Positions 51,195-62,931 of a stretch of 64,000 nt of DNA are shown one piece after another. Position numbers and translations under genes: made by a program. Numbering within the stretch: position 1 is the stretch's first letter; every line of letters begins with the position of its first letter. The DNA is from Sinanaerobacter chloroacetimidivorans (GTDB lineage: Bacteria; Bacillota; Clostridia; Peptostreptococcales; Anaerovoracaceae), in NCBI RefSeq assembly GCF_018128545.1, contig NZ_JAGSND010000010.1, positions 62,001-126,000 on the forward strand, given 5' to 3'. Under the pieces are notes generated by a model. It worked only from the letters and a program-made list of their open reading frames with translations. It was not told the origin of the DNA and ran no database searches.

Positions 51195-53030
51195 ATGGAA
51201 TTACTATTAGAAAATGTACGAAATACGTTCTTTAGTAAAAGAGCTAAAACTTCTCGCACTGTGTCAAAGGTGGCTGCATACGATTACGCCAGAGTGATCT
51301 TGATTGTAGCAAGTTCCTTTTTACTGGGAAGAGTATCCTTGTTTTATGCCATATTCCCATGCGGGATTGCTTTGATTACGGTACTGATGAGTAAAGGCAG
51401 AGCCAACGTCTACACCCTGCCTATTATACTGGGCGGACTGCTGACGAATTATGGGACAGGCTATGACTTGTGGGGGGATGCCATTGCCGTACTGGTATGC
51501 GGAATTGGATTTTTCCTGCTGAACAAAATAAAGATCAGTATTGTCATGAGAGCTTTTATTGCTGCCGGTGTTATGGTACTGGCCAAGTCCATTTATTATT
51601 TCCTGTCTCCTTTGGTATTTGTTTATGATGTCTTTATGATGTTTGTTGAAGCGATTTTGATCTTGGCATTCGTCTACATCTTCTATATATTCTACGGACT
51701 CATTGATAAAGAAGTGAAGAATAAGAGCTCTATCGCAGAGAGTGTTATTGCCACTACAGTAGTGATCACCATGCTTCTTGGAGGTATAGGTATCGAATCG
51801 ATCTGGGTGTTCTCTCCGCTATACCTTGGGGCACTGTTTCTGACACTTTTTATCGGATATAAAATCGGGGTGATGGAAGGCGGCAGTGCTGGGGTGGCTT
51901 CGGGAATTGTGGTTATGATTGTATCCTCCGGTTCCCCTGCTATTATTGGAATCTTTGCTTGCGCCGGAATGGTGGCAGGCTTTTTCAAAGGTCTCAACCG
52001 TGTGGTTACAGCTGTTTGCTTTGCCGCAGTATGCCTGGCATTCGGGTTGATAAAAGGATATCCTGAGCTCTACATTTCCATCTATGATCCGCTGCTGGCA
52101 GCCGGTGTTTTTGCCCTTCTTCCTCAATCCTTGATGAATAAGACAGAACTGGTCTTCGCCAGAATCAGGCAGGATCATATTTACTATGAGCTTCTTGCCA
52201 AGGATCGCATGAAAATTATGCTGGGGGGATATCTGGAAACCTTTGAAAAGCTGGCAGTTCTTTACAGTGATACAAAGAACAGAAGCAACATTATCTCCAT
52301 GCAGTTCCGAGGTATGGCAAAGGTGATAAGAACCATGATGGAGGAGCTTACGGTTTCTACGGCCACCATTATGCAGCCTAAGGAGAAATATCAGATCAAG
52401 GTCGGTGTTTCAAGTTACGCCAAAGAGGATAACGTTTCGGGGGACAGCTACGTCTGTGCGGATCTGAAAGACGGAGAATTTATGATTGCGTTAAGCGACG
52501 GTATGGGAAAGGGCAGGAATGCTTCCAGAGAAAGCGCCTTAACCATTACTTCGCTGTATAATTTAATGAAAGCAGGCTTTGATGTGGAGCTGGCACTAAG
52601 AACCATTAATTCTCTGCTGCTTTTCAAGTCCACGGAAGAAATTTTCTCAACAGTGGATCTGGGAGTATTCAATAAAGTCACAGGAAAGTTAAAACTATTT
52701 AAAATAGGGGCGGCAGCAACATTCGTTAAAAGGGGTGACAAGGTGGAAGCCATAAAAGTTTCCGCACTCCCAATGGGCATTGTAGACAGCATTCGGATCA
52801 GCAATATTGAACTCCAGGTAAGAAGAGGTGATGAAATCATTATCGTTTCAGATGGAATCACCGATGCTGACAGAACCGATGCACAGATGGACTGGATCAA
52901 AGAAGCAATTGAAAATATTCGTTCCAGAGATCCTCAGACTATGGCGGACTTGATCATCAATAAAGCTGTAGAACGGTATGGACTTAAGGAAAAAGATGAT
53001 ATGACGGTAATCACTGCCGTAGTAAATTAA
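51195..53030 (+). CDS. spoIIE: Stage II sporulation protein E (PP2C phosphatase), short form
   Basis: A 611-residue protein: about ten membrane helices (residues about 30-310), a short linker, then the PP2C phosphatase domain (VSSYAKEDNVSGDSYVCADLKDGEFMIALSDGMGKGRNASRESALT near 402-450, and IIIVSDGITDAD). SpoIIE dephosphorylates SpoIIAA to activate sigma-F in the forespore. Bacillus SpoIIE has about 830 residues; much of the central FtsZ-interacting region is missing here. ATG 51195 follows AAGGGGTGATTGTG. This gene is the best evidence that the host forms endospores. Confidence 0.9.
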   Translation: MELLLENVRNTFFSKRAKTSRTVSKVAAYDYARVILIVASSFLLGRVSLFYAIFPCGIALITVLMSKGRANVYTLPIILGGLLTNYGTGYDLWGDAIAVLVCGIGFFLLNKIKISIVMRAFIAAGVMVLAKSIYYFLSPLVFVYDVFMMFVEAILILAFVYIFYIFYGLIDKEVKNKSSIAESVIATTVVITMLLGGIGIESIWVFSPLYLGALFLTLFIGYKIGVMEGGSAGVASGIVVMIVSSGSPAIIGIFACAGMVAGFFKGLNRVVTAVCFAAVCLAFGLIKGYPELYISIYDPLLAAGVFALLPQSLMNKTELVFARIRQDHIYYELLAKDRMKIMLGGYLETFEKLAVLYSDTKNRSNIISMQFRGMAKVIRTMMEELTVSTATIMQPKEKYQIKVGVSSYAKEDNVSGDSYVCADLKDGEFMIALSDGMGKGRNASRESALTITSLYNLMKAGFDVELALRTINSLLLFKSTEEIFSTVDLGVFNKVTGKLKLFKIGAAATFVKRGDKVEAIKVSALPMGIVDSIRISNIELQVRRGDEIIIVSDGITDADRTDAQMDWIKEAIENIRSRDPQTMADLIINKAVERYGLKEKDDMTVITAVVN

Positions 53031-53048
53031 ACGATTATAAAAATTAAT

Positions 53049-53108
53049 AAAGGCGATAGATGATATTTTTCGAATTGGAAATTCATTTATCGCCTTTTCT
53101 GTTTTTCG
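53049..53108 (+). terminator. Terminator after spoIIE
   Basis: Stem AAAGGCGATA/TATCGCCTTT (53049-53058, 53088-53097) with a partly paired interior, followed by TCTGTTTTT. Confidence 0.8.
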
Positions 53109-53246
53109 GATAACCATACAGCCAAGACGAAACAAAAAAGGACAGATCATCATATATTGATTATGATAAAACCATGAGAAAAGAAATGGAGTTATACTTT
53201 AGACGAACAGCGTTTTAACGCTGACGCAAAAATTGGAGGAATTATT

Positions 53247-55436
<2,190 letters not shown>

Positions 55437-55466
55437 TCATGAAATGACCGGGACAGAAAAAGCCAA

Positions 55467-55487
55467 GGTATAAAATACCACTTTTTT
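55467..55487 (+). terminator. Small terminator after the collagen-repeat gene
   Basis: Short stem GGTA/TACC with TAAAA loop followed by ACTTTTTTA. The stem is only 4 bp, so efficiency may be low. Confidence 0.5.
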
Positions 55488-55509
55488 ATGATAGAATAAA
55501 TAACGAAAA

Positions 55510-55553
55510 CAGGTCATCTTACTTTTTTGTGCATCAAATGAGAGGATGACCTG
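55510..55553. repeat. Inverted repeat before the AraC/GyrI gene
   Basis: CAGGTCATC (55510-55518) and GATGACCTG (55545-55553), a perfect 9-bp inverted repeat with a 26-bp centre. It lies 40 bp upstream of the regulator gene and could be an operator, a leader hairpin or, with its internal T-run, part of a terminator. Confidence 0.5.
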
Positions 55554-55593
55554 CTTGCCGTATGATAAGCTTTGATTCAAGGAAGGTGATGTT

Positions 55594-56454
55594 ATGGAAT
55601 GGCTTGAGAGACTAAATCAATCGATCAATTATTTGGAAGAGAATCTGAACGGGACTATCAGCTACGAACATGCTGCTCAGATTGCCTGTTGTTCTACCTT
55701 TCACTTTCAAAGGATGTTTTCTTATATCGCGGGGATCCCGCTGTCCGAATATATCCGGCGAAGAAGAATGACTGCTGCTGCTTTTGATTTACAGACTACA
55801 GGTGAAAAAATAATCGATCTGGCATTGAAGTACGGCTATGATTCTCCGACTTCCTTCAATCGTGCTTTTCAGAGCGTGCATGGCGTCAGCCCGTCAGCAG
55901 CAAGATTGGAAGGGATTTCTCTCAAAGCATATCCACGCATCAGTTTTTCAATTTCGATCAAAGGAGATGTAGAAATGAACTACAAAATTGAAAACAAGAA
56001 TGCATTTAGAATAGTCGGTGTTAAAAAACACATGGACATGGCTTTGGAAGAAAGCTTTCGCGAGGTACCTTTATTTTGGCAGGAAACCGTTGCGGAGGGA
56101 CGGATCCCGCAGATACTTGAACTGCTGAACCAGCCGCCCTTCGGCCTGCTGGGAGTGAGCACTTGTATGAACGGCAAGGATTTTGATTATTATATAGCAG
56201 TGGCTACGGATATTCCAACGCCGGAGGGCTTGGTGGAATATGAGATCCCTGCGGCAACCTGGGCTGTCTTTGAATGCATAGGGCCTATGCCCCAAGCGAT
56301 ACAGGAACTTCAGAAGAGAATCGTAACCGAGTGGCTGCCCACGTCAGGCTATGAATACGCAGATGCACCGGATATTGAACTGTACACAGAGGGAGATCAG
56401 CAATCCTCCGAATACAGGTCGGAGGTCTGGCTTCCGGTAGTGAAGAAAAAATAG
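55594..56454 (+). CDS. AraC family regulator with GyrI-like effector domain
   Basis: A 286-residue regulator. N-terminal AraC-type DNA-binding domain: LEENLNGTISYEHAAQIACCSTFHFQRMFSYIAGIPLSEYIRRRRM and DLALKYGYDSPTSFNRAFQSVHGVSPSAAR. The C-terminal GyrI-like domain (about 128-284) has KIENKNAFRIVGVKKHM, AATWAVFECIGPMPQAIQELQKRIVTEWLPTSGYEY and DIELYTEGD, as in Rob/SoxS-like small-molecule sensors. AAGGAAGGTG precedes the ATG. It is the third GyrI-like protein in the window. Confidence 0.9.
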   Translation: MEWLERLNQSINYLEENLNGTISYEHAAQIACCSTFHFQRMFSYIAGIPLSEYIRRRRMTAAAFDLQTTGEKIIDLALKYGYDSPTSFNRAFQSVHGVSPSAARLEGISLKAYPRISFSISIKGDVEMNYKIENKNAFRIVGVKKHMDMALEESFREVPLFWQETVAEGRIPQILELLNQPPFGLLGVSTCMNGKDFDYYIAVATDIPTPEGLVEYEIPAATWAVFECIGPMPQAIQELQKRIVTEWLPTSGYEYADAPDIELYTEGDQQSSEYRSEVWLPVVKKK

Positions 56455-56493
56455 AAATGACGATTTTTTTATTGTCAGGATTGTTATGAAACC

Positions 56494-56535
56494 GGCTGTG
56501 TCTAAAATAATTTTTAGATACGGCCACTTTTTTTT
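56494..56535 (+). terminator. Terminator after the AraC/GyrI gene
   Basis: Stem GGCTGTGTCTAAAA pairing with TTTTAGATACGGCC (two wobbles), followed by ACTTTTTTTTATT. The stem word resembles the hairpins at 13697, 24201 and 30499. Confidence 0.85.
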
Positions 56536-56543
56536 ATTATCTC

Positions 56544-56572
56544 TTGCAACCAACTTTATATAGTGATATCAT
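56544..56572 (+). promoter_or_regulatory. Promoter upstream of speE
   Basis: TTGCAA (56544-56549), 17 bp and TATCAT (56567-56572). A leader of about 160 nt follows, containing a 13-codon frame (MNDFCCNLGPQRL) after AAGGAAG. Confidence 0.55.
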
Positions 56573-56735
56573 ATCAAACTGTTATATTAAAATTGCGAAC
56601 TTATGCAAGGAAGTCACAAATGAACGATTTCTGCTGCAACCTGGGTCCACAGCGGCTGTAAAATGCCAACGAATAAGCTCCAGAAAAACGCAGACAATAA
56701 CGAAAGAAAAATTGAGCTAAAGGAGGCTGAAAGAA

Positions 56736-57566
56736 ATGGAACTTTGGGTTACCGAACAACAAAATGAAAATGTAAACTTCTCCTGTAGGGTGAAAAAAAC
56801 TCTGTATGCGGAAAAGTCGGAATTTCAGGACATTGCCATACTGGAAACGGAATATTTCGGAAAGATGCTGATTCTGGACGGCGTAATACAAACTACAACC
56901 TTTGATGAATTTATTTACCACGAAATGATCGTACATGTACCGATGTTTACTCATCCTAATCCAAAGTCGGTATTGGTTATCGGCGGCGGAGACGGCGGCA
57001 GCATGAGGGAAGTCATCAAGCACAGCAGTGTGGAAAAGGCCCAGTGGGTAGATATTGACGGGAGGGTCATCGAAGCCTGCAAAAATTACCTTCCTGAATG
57101 GAATCATACACTGAAGGACAGCAGTGTGGTTTCTTTGAAAATTGAAGATGGAATTAAGCATATGAGAGAGGCACAAGGACTATACGATGTGATTATTGTG
57201 GATTGTTCCGATCCCGTTGGTCCCGGAGAACAACTCTTCACCTATGATTTTTATAAAGAAATTTACGGCGCACTGAAAGAAGACGGCCTTTTTGTACAGC
57301 AGACCGAATCTCCCTTCTATCATCAGGATTTGATCCGAAGGATTCAGAAGGACGTAAACGCCTTGTATCCCATTACCCGTTTATATACGGCAAATATTCC
57401 TACCTATCCGAGCGGATTGCATTGCTTTACCATTGGATCAAAGAAATATGATCCAATGATGCCTTCTCCTGACAGAGTACCGGATTTTGAAACCCGCTGC
57501 TATTCTACAGAGACACATAAGGCAAGCTTCCAGGTTCCTAAATACGTCAGCAAATTGTTGAAATAA
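56736..57566 (+). CDS. speE: Spermidine synthase (polyamine aminopropyltransferase)
   Basis: A 276-residue enzyme moving an aminopropyl group from decarboxylated SAM to putrescine. Motifs: FQDIAILETEYFGKMLILDGVIQTTTFDEFIYHEMIVHVP, LVIGGGDGGSMREVIKH (SAM-binding), VDIDGRVIEACK, and VDCSDPVGPGEQLFTYDFY with the catalytic Asp and the polyamine gate. TAAAGGAGG lies upstream. speD is not in the window. Confidence 0.93.
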   Translation: MELWVTEQQNENVNFSCRVKKTLYAEKSEFQDIAILETEYFGKMLILDGVIQTTTFDEFIYHEMIVHVPMFTHPNPKSVLVIGGGDGGSMREVIKHSSVEKAQWVDIDGRVIEACKNYLPEWNHTLKDSSVVSLKIEDGIKHMREAQGLYDVIIVDCSDPVGPGEQLFTYDFYKEIYGALKEDGLFVQQTESPFYHQDLIRRIQKDVNALYPITRLYTANIPTYPSGLHCFTIGSKKYDPMMPSPDRVPDFETRCYSTETHKASFQVPKYVSKLLK

Positions 57567-57615
57567 GCAACAGCCTTTATGAAACCCCAAGGTAGAAAGG
57601 CCGGAAGAAAGCGTA

Positions 57616-57642
57616 TTGATATTAGGAAAAATGTGCTATAAT
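57616..57642 (+). promoter_or_regulatory. Promoter abutting the tilS start codon
   Basis: TATAAT at 57637-57642 lies 6 bp before ATG 57649. TTGATA at 57616-57621 is 15 bp upstream (TATTGA at 57614 would give 17). Transcription would start at or next to the ATG, implying a leaderless messenger. Confidence 0.5.
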
Positions 57643-57648
57643 AATAGC

Positions 57649-59115
57649 ATGGTTATCAATAAAGTCAGAAATACAATTCTTCATAACAACCTGATTGAAA
57701 AAGGTGAGCACATCGTGATGGGACTCTCAGGAGGCCCGGATTCGGTGTGCCTTTTTTATATTCTGAATCAATTGAAAGAGGAATTTGAACTATCTCTTCA
57801 TGCTGTTCACATCAACCATCAGCTCAGACCGGGAGCCGCGGAGGAAGATCAGAGGTATGCGGAGGAGCTTTGTCACCGTTTTGGGGTTCCCTGCAGGGTG
57901 GATGTCTACGATGTAAATCGTATTGCAAAGGAAAAGGGGATTTCCAGTGAGGATGCCGGAAGACAGGTGAGATATCAATCTTTTTTTGAGGAAGCAAAAT
58001 CTGTTTCTGAAAAAAACGGTGTACCGGTAAAAATCGCCGTTGCCCAGAACCTGAACGACCAGGCAGAAACTTTATTGATGAGAATTATGAGAGGGACCGG
58101 CACCGAAGGACTGGCCGGAATTGAGTATAAACGAAAAGACAGAAGCGGAGCTGTGATTATCAGACCGTTGCTGGATGTTTCTCGGGCCGAAATCGAAGCT
58201 TTCTGCAAAGAAAACAACTTAAATCCCAGAATTGACCTTACCAACCTGGAGCCCATCTACACGCGAAATAAAATCCGTTTGGAACTGCTGCCTTATATCC
58301 AGGAAAATTTCAATGGCAATGTGATGGAGGCTATCAATCGTCTTTCCAGGATTGCCAAGGAAGATAAGAACTTTTTTTCTCAAAGGATAGAAGAGCTCAT
58401 GTTCCGGCATTGCGAGAAAATCCGGTCTGAAGGCAGGGATTGTGCAGATTCTGTTTCCTTTCCCGTAGAAGTATTAAGGGAGCAGCATCCGGCACTCAGG
58501 CACAGACTTATCATGAAGCTCTTTGAAAGCATTGGGCTGGACAGAGATATTTCAGCCATTCATCTTGAGCAGGCGGATAAGCTGTTGCTGGATGGAAAAA
58601 CCTCATCGGTTGCAGAATTTTCTTCAGATTATGTGATGAAAATTTCCTACGGGTCGGCGGAATTTTATAAAAAAAGGGACAATTGGGATGAAAGTTTCGA
58701 ATATGACATAAATATGAATGGTATTACTGAAATTCATGAATTAAATAAAGAAATCGGGGTAAGAATTCTAAGAAGAAAGGAATGGGAAAATGTAAATTCT
58801 GAAAGAAAGACCTTGGATAGTACTTCTTTCTCTTGCAGCATGAGTTATGACGAAATACAAAAAAGTCATTGCCGTTTGATACTGAGAACAAGAAGAGAGG
58901 GAGATTATATAGTACCCCTTGGAATGAAGGGTAAAAAGAAACTCCAAGATTTTTTTGTTGATGCAAAGATTAAAAAAGAAAACAGAGATCGTATTCCGCT
59001 GCTTTGTCTGGGGTCGGAAATTATATGGATCGTCGGATATCGGATCAGCGAGAATTACAAGATTCAAAACCATACGAAACACATGATTTTGCTTGAATTT
59101 TATTCAAAAAAATGA
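57649..59115 (+). CDS. tilS: tRNA(Ile)-lysidine synthetase
   Basis: A 488-residue N-type PP-loop ATPase, with SGGPDS at residues 27-32, that modifies C34 of tRNA-Ile(CAU) to lysidine. HAVHINHQLRPGAAEEDQRY, GRQVRYQSFFEE, QAETLLMRIMRGTGTEGLAGI and RPLLDVSRAEIEAFC are all TilS motifs. The C-terminal domain (from about 395) ends with RREGDYIVPLGMKGKKKLQDFFVDAKI. No ribosome site fits ATG 57649, and a -10 box ends 6 bp before it. ATG 57631 or TTG 57616 are alternatives. ftsH follows. Confidence 0.9.
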   Translation: MVINKVRNTILHNNLIEKGEHIVMGLSGGPDSVCLFYILNQLKEEFELSLHAVHINHQLRPGAAEEDQRYAEELCHRFGVPCRVDVYDVNRIAKEKGISSEDAGRQVRYQSFFEEAKSVSEKNGVPVKIAVAQNLNDQAETLLMRIMRGTGTEGLAGIEYKRKDRSGAVIIRPLLDVSRAEIEAFCKENNLNPRIDLTNLEPIYTRNKIRLELLPYIQENFNGNVMEAINRLSRIAKEDKNFFSQRIEELMFRHCEKIRSEGRDCADSVSFPVEVLREQHPALRHRLIMKLFESIGLDRDISAIHLEQADKLLLDGKTSSVAEFSSDYVMKISYGSAEFYKKRDNWDESFEYDINMNGITEIHELNKEIGVRILRRKEWENVNSERKTLDSTSFSCSMSYDEIQKSHCRLILRTRREGDYIVPLGMKGKKKLQDFFVDAKIKKENRDRIPLLCLGSEIIWIVGYRISENYKIQNHTKHMILLEFYSKK

Positions 59116-59184
59116 TAAAATGACAAAATGCTGCAATGCATAAAGAATAATGAGACAGAATCCGAAAAGGGGGAACAAAAAACA

Positions 59185-61209
59185 TTGAATAGAGTTGTGA
59201 AAAACTTAGGAATATATGTAGTGATCTTTGCTCTTGTACTGGCCATGGCCTGGTTTTATAAAGGAGTGCCGGAACAGGAAGTGAAAGAAGTTACCTTCTC
59301 TGATTTTTACGATGCCGTAAGAAGTGAGAAAGTGAAAGAACTTACGATTGTGGACAGAACGCTGAACGGAACCTTAAAATCCGGTGAAAAAATCGTTGCC
59401 TACGCTCCGTCTGTTCTTGAAATTAACATTTTGAACGAACAGTATGTATTCCCTCAGATGGAAGAAGGGAAGATCGATGTAAAAAGTGACGAACCGAAAA
59501 CCACTCCTTGGATCGTGACTTTGCTTCCAACCATCATCATGGTTGTAATATTGATTGCTTTCTGGTTTGTCTTTATGAACCAGGGGCAGGGCGGCGGTGG
59601 AAAGGTTATGTCCTTCGGGAAAAGCAGAGCAAAGCTTCATAAGGACGATGACCTGAAAAGGGTTACCTTTGCCGACGTGGCAGGACTGGATGAAGAAAAG
59701 GAAGAATTGGAGGAAGTTGTAGACTTCCTGAAAAATCCGAAAAAATATAACAGCCTGGGAGCCAGGATACCGAAGGGAATCCTGCTGGTAGGGCCTCCGG
59801 GTACCGGTAAGACCTATATTTCCAAGGCAACTGCCGGAGAGGCCGGAGTACCGTTTTTCAGCATCAGCGGATCAGATTTCGTAGAAATGTTTGTAGGTGT
59901 CGGTGCTTCCAGAGTAAGAGATTTGTTCGAACAGGCCAAGAAAAACTCTCCCTGTATCATTTTCATAGATGAAATTGATGCGGTAGGAAGAAAAAGAGGT
60001 GCCGGATTAGGCGGCGGCCATGATGAAAGAGAACAGACGTTAAACCAATTGCTGGTGGAAATGGATGGTTTTGGTGAAAATATAGGGATTATTATCCTTG
60101 CAGCAACCAATAGACCGGACATTCTTGATCCGGCTTTATTAAGACCGGGCAGATTTGACAGACAAGTAGTGATCGGTATTCCCGATATTAAGGGACGTGA
60201 AGCTATTTTCAGAATACATTCCAGAAATAAACCGCTGGATGAAGTTGTGGATCCCAAGGTGCTTGCACGAAGGACACCGGGGTTCACTCCGGCTGATATT
60301 GAAAACATGCTAAATGAAGCAGCATTGCTTACAGCCAGAAGAAACGGCAGAAAAATTCGTATGGATGAAATAGAAGAAGCCATTACGAAGGTCATTGCCG
60401 GACCTGAGAAGAAGAGCAGAGTTATCAGCGAGAGTGAAAGAAAGTTAACGGCTTATCATGAAGCAGGCCATGCTCTTGTGGCAAGAATGATGCCTAACAC
60501 GGATCCGGTACACCAGGTAACCATCATTCCGAGAGGACGGGCTGGAGGCTTTACCATGATCCTTCCTAAGGAAGATAAATATTATGCAACAAAAACTACC
60601 ATGACGGAGCAGATCATTCATCTGCTTGGCGGCAGAGTGGCGGAAAAGCTTACTTTGAACGACATCAGTACCGGTGCCAGCAATGACATTGAGCGTGCCA
60701 CCGAGATTGCAAGAGCCATGGTAACGAAATACGGCTTTAGTGAGAGGCTTGGTCCTGTCAATTACAGCTCCTCTGATGAAGTATTCCTGGGTAAGGATTT
60801 CTCTACCAGAAAAAATTATTCTGAGGAAATGGCATCGGAAATCGACGAAGAAATCAGAACCATTATTGAAGATGCCTTTGCTACCGCAGAAAAACTGCTG
60901 TCAGAGAATATTGACAAGCTTCATACCGTGGCCAAAACACTGCTGGAAATTGAAACTCTGGATGGCGAGCAGTTCGAAGCGTTGTTTACCGGAGAAAAAA
61001 CTTCAAAACAATTAATTGAAGAAGTTCATCATCTGGAACTGGCTATAGAAGAGGCCAATGCAAAAGAAGCAGCTGAAATGGAAGAAGCACTGGCAGAGAA
61101 TGATGACCTTGATCAGCTGGAAGAATCGGAGGATGAAGAAGGCGGAGATATGACGGAGGATTCGGAAGAAGATACCGTGTCCGATGAGGATGATGAGGAC
61201 AGAAAGTAA
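59185..61209 (+). CDS. ftsH: ATP-dependent zinc metalloprotease FtsH
   Basis: A 674-residue membrane AAA+ protease: two membrane helices (about 8-26 and 110-130), Walker A GPPGTGKT, Walker [12 protein letters not shown], the second-region-of-homology [20 protein letters not shown], and the zinc motif HEAGH near residue 428. The last 50 residues are very acidic ([29 protein letters not shown] region). TTG 59185 gives the normal N-terminus ([14 protein letters not shown]) and has AAAAGGGGG 12 bp upstream; ATG 59128 lacks a ribosome site. The hpt gene usually found between tilS and ftsH is absent. Confidence 0.93.
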   Translation: MNRVVKNLGIYVVIFALVLAMAWFYKGVPEQEVKEVTFSDFYDAVRSEKVKELTIVDRTLNGTLKSGEKIVAYAPSVLEINILNEQYVFPQMEEGKIDVKSDEPKTTPWIVTLLPTIIMVVILIAFWFVFMNQGQGGGGKVMSFGKSRAKLHKDDDLKRVTFADVAGLDEEKEELEEVVDFLKNPKKYNSLGARIPKGILLVGPPGTGKTYISKATAGEAGVPFFSISGSDFVEMFVGVGASRVRDLFEQAKKNSPCIIFIDEIDAVGRKRGAGLGGGHDEREQTLNQLLVEMDGFGENIGIIILAATNRPDILDPALLRPGRFDRQVVIGIPDIKGREAIFRIHSRNKPLDEVVDPKVLARRTPGFTPADIENMLNEAALLTARRNGRKIRMDEIEEAITKVIAGPEKKSRVISESERKLTAYHEAGHALVARMMPNTDPVHQVTIIPRGRAGGFTMILPKEDKYYATKTTMTEQIIHLLGGRVAEKLTLNDISTGASNDIERATEIARAMVTKYGFSERLGPVNYSSSDEVFLGKDFSTRKNYSEEMASEIDEEIRTIIEDAFATAEKLLSENIDKLHTVAKTLLEIETLDGEQFEALFTGEKTSKQLIEEVHHLELAIEEANAKEAAEMEEALAENDDLDQLEESEDEEGGDMTEDSEEDTVSDEDDEDRK

Positions 61210-61273
61210 ATAAAGTTAACTTTGGGGGGCAGGTCTTGTTACTTGTCCCTTTAACAATGGGGTGAAGTGAAAA

Positions 61274-62839
61274 ATGAAGGTAACGGTAAGAGATTGTCTT
61301 ACACTTCCGGCTTTTAAAGAAGCAAGAATTCTGGCTGGAAAGCCAGGACTTGACAATAGAGTCAGCGCTGTTTCTTTTTTAGAACCGGATCAATCAGGCC
61401 AGATTCAATCGCAGATGTATAAAGAGGATGAAATGGTTCTTGCTGCTTTTTCCTTTGAGGAAAAACCCCTCGAGAGCCGGCTGAAGATGATTGAGGATCT
61501 TTCCGGGGCCGGAGCAGCTACCTTGGTGCTGCTCCCCATGGGAGTCATGTTTCGGGAAGTGAACCCAAACATTATAGCCCTTGCCGACCGGCTGGATCTG
61601 CCTGTCATTTGCCTGCCCAGTGATGCCCAAATCACCTTCTCCGATATTGTTAATGTGGTAATGGAAAAGGTTTTATACGGAGATAATTTTGGAAACCGTC
61701 TCATCAGCAATACCATTTATCATCTGCTGAATTTTGAAAAACACAGCAGCTTCCAGTCTGCGGCAAGGGAAGCGGCCATTAATAACAATTTCCAGCTTGT
61801 CATATTGAGCGAAGATTTTAATCCGATCTTTTCCGTAGAGACAAGATATCGAACCACCATAGCCGAAGCCATACGTGCAGGAATTGAACGTGATGTAAAT
61901 AAATCTATGGTATATACCAAAATCGATATCAACGGAGCCTTAACCTATTGGGGGCCGGTGCTGATCAACGGTGAGAAGCACTACATGTTCATTGTAGATA
62001 ATGAAGATTCCTATTCGCCGGGAGAAATAACCAAACTGGCTGAGATTGTAGAGATTGCCATAGGTATGTGGAAATTCAGCCCTGTAAAGGATGCAAAGGC
62101 AGATTTTCTAAAGGCGCTAAGGCGTGGGAACAGAAGTCTCGCTTACAGCCTGAAAGAGGAAGCGGAAGTGGCGGGAAAGGAAATTCTCAGCGTCTTCAGC
62201 ATAGAAGGTTTGGAAAAGGATGATTGCTTTAAAAAAATATCCATCTTTGAAAAAAAGACAGGCTATGAGGTATTGAAAATCCATGAGGGGGACGAGGTCT
62301 GGGGAATGATTCTGGAAAAGAAGAAATCCAAAACCAGAGAATCCGCTGTTTCATTATATCAGGAGCTTCAGGGGGCCGGGGCCGAAACCATATTCCATGT
62401 TACCAACGTAGAAGGAATAGAAGGTTCGGCGGATGCCTATCAGCTTATCAATGAAAGCTGGACGTTTATAAAAAATATTTTCCCTCACAAGAATCTGTTT
62501 ACAAAATATGAACTTGCCCTGGCAAGTAATTGCATTAATATTTCTATTAAGAATGATTCTGTAAAAAAGAACTATATGGATTTGCTTGAGCCTTTTAAAA
62601 TTGTCGGAGAGGGAAAAGGAAGGCAGTTGCTGGAAACCCTTGAAATTTTTGTATTGGATGCGGGGATGAATACCTCCAAAACGGCAAATATGATGGGCAT
62701 TCACACCAATACGGTTCAATACCGTTTAAAGAGGATTAAAGAGATTCTGCAGGCCGATATGATGGGTACTACCATTATGCCGGGTCTGACGGTTGCTCTG
62801 GCTATCGAAAGGATTGAAAAAATTACGAAGAAATTATAA
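61274..62839 (+). CDS. PucR family transcriptional regulator
   Basis: A 521-residue regulator. The N-terminal PucR/PurC-like domain (MKVTVRDCLTLPAFKEARILAGKPGLDNRVSAVSFLEPD; LDLPVICLPSDAQITFSDIVNVVMEKVL) spans about 1-140. A central GGDEF-like/CdaR-type region follows. The C-terminal helix-turn-helix is LEIFVLDAGMNTSKTANMMGIHTNTVQYRLKRIKEIL. The family often controls purine, GABA or amino-acid use. GGGGTGAAGTG precedes the ATG. The target genes are not evident here. Confidence 0.9.
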   Translation: MKVTVRDCLTLPAFKEARILAGKPGLDNRVSAVSFLEPDQSGQIQSQMYKEDEMVLAAFSFEEKPLESRLKMIEDLSGAGAATLVLLPMGVMFREVNPNIIALADRLDLPVICLPSDAQITFSDIVNVVMEKVLYGDNFGNRLISNTIYHLLNFEKHSSFQSAAREAAINNNFQLVILSEDFNPIFSVETRYRTTIAEAIRAGIERDVNKSMVYTKIDINGALTYWGPVLINGEKHYMFIVDNEDSYSPGEITKLAEIVEIAIGMWKFSPVKDAKADFLKALRRGNRSLAYSLKEEAEVAGKEILSVFSIEGLEKDDCFKKISIFEKKTGYEVLKIHEGDEVWGMILEKKKSKTRESAVSLYQELQGAGAETIFHVTNVEGIEGSADAYQLINESWTFIKNIFPHKNLFTKYELALASNCINISIKNDSVKKNYMDLLEPFKIVGEGKGRQLLETLEIFVLDAGMNTSKTANMMGIHTNTVQYRLKRIKEILQADMMGTTIMPGLTVALAIERIEKITKKL

Positions 62840-62931
62840 CTTGGGAGTCTAGGGAGTATTGAACAATGATCCGCTTCTCCTCCTAATGACCAGCTAACGC
62901 ACTTTACCGTACGCAATACATGGAGACAAGA

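Noticed and set aside
53101-53246. Sporulation (sigma-E or sigma-K) promoter for the collagen-repeat gene
   Set aside because: CATATATTG-like stretches occur but neither consensus -10 with correct -35 spacing was found, so spore-specific timing is not claimed from promoter sequence.
56620-56661. 13-codon frame MNDFCCNLGPQRL before speE as a leader peptide gene
   Set aside because: A ribosome site is present but there is no sign of attenuation structure or polyamine-related codon pattern; likely chance.
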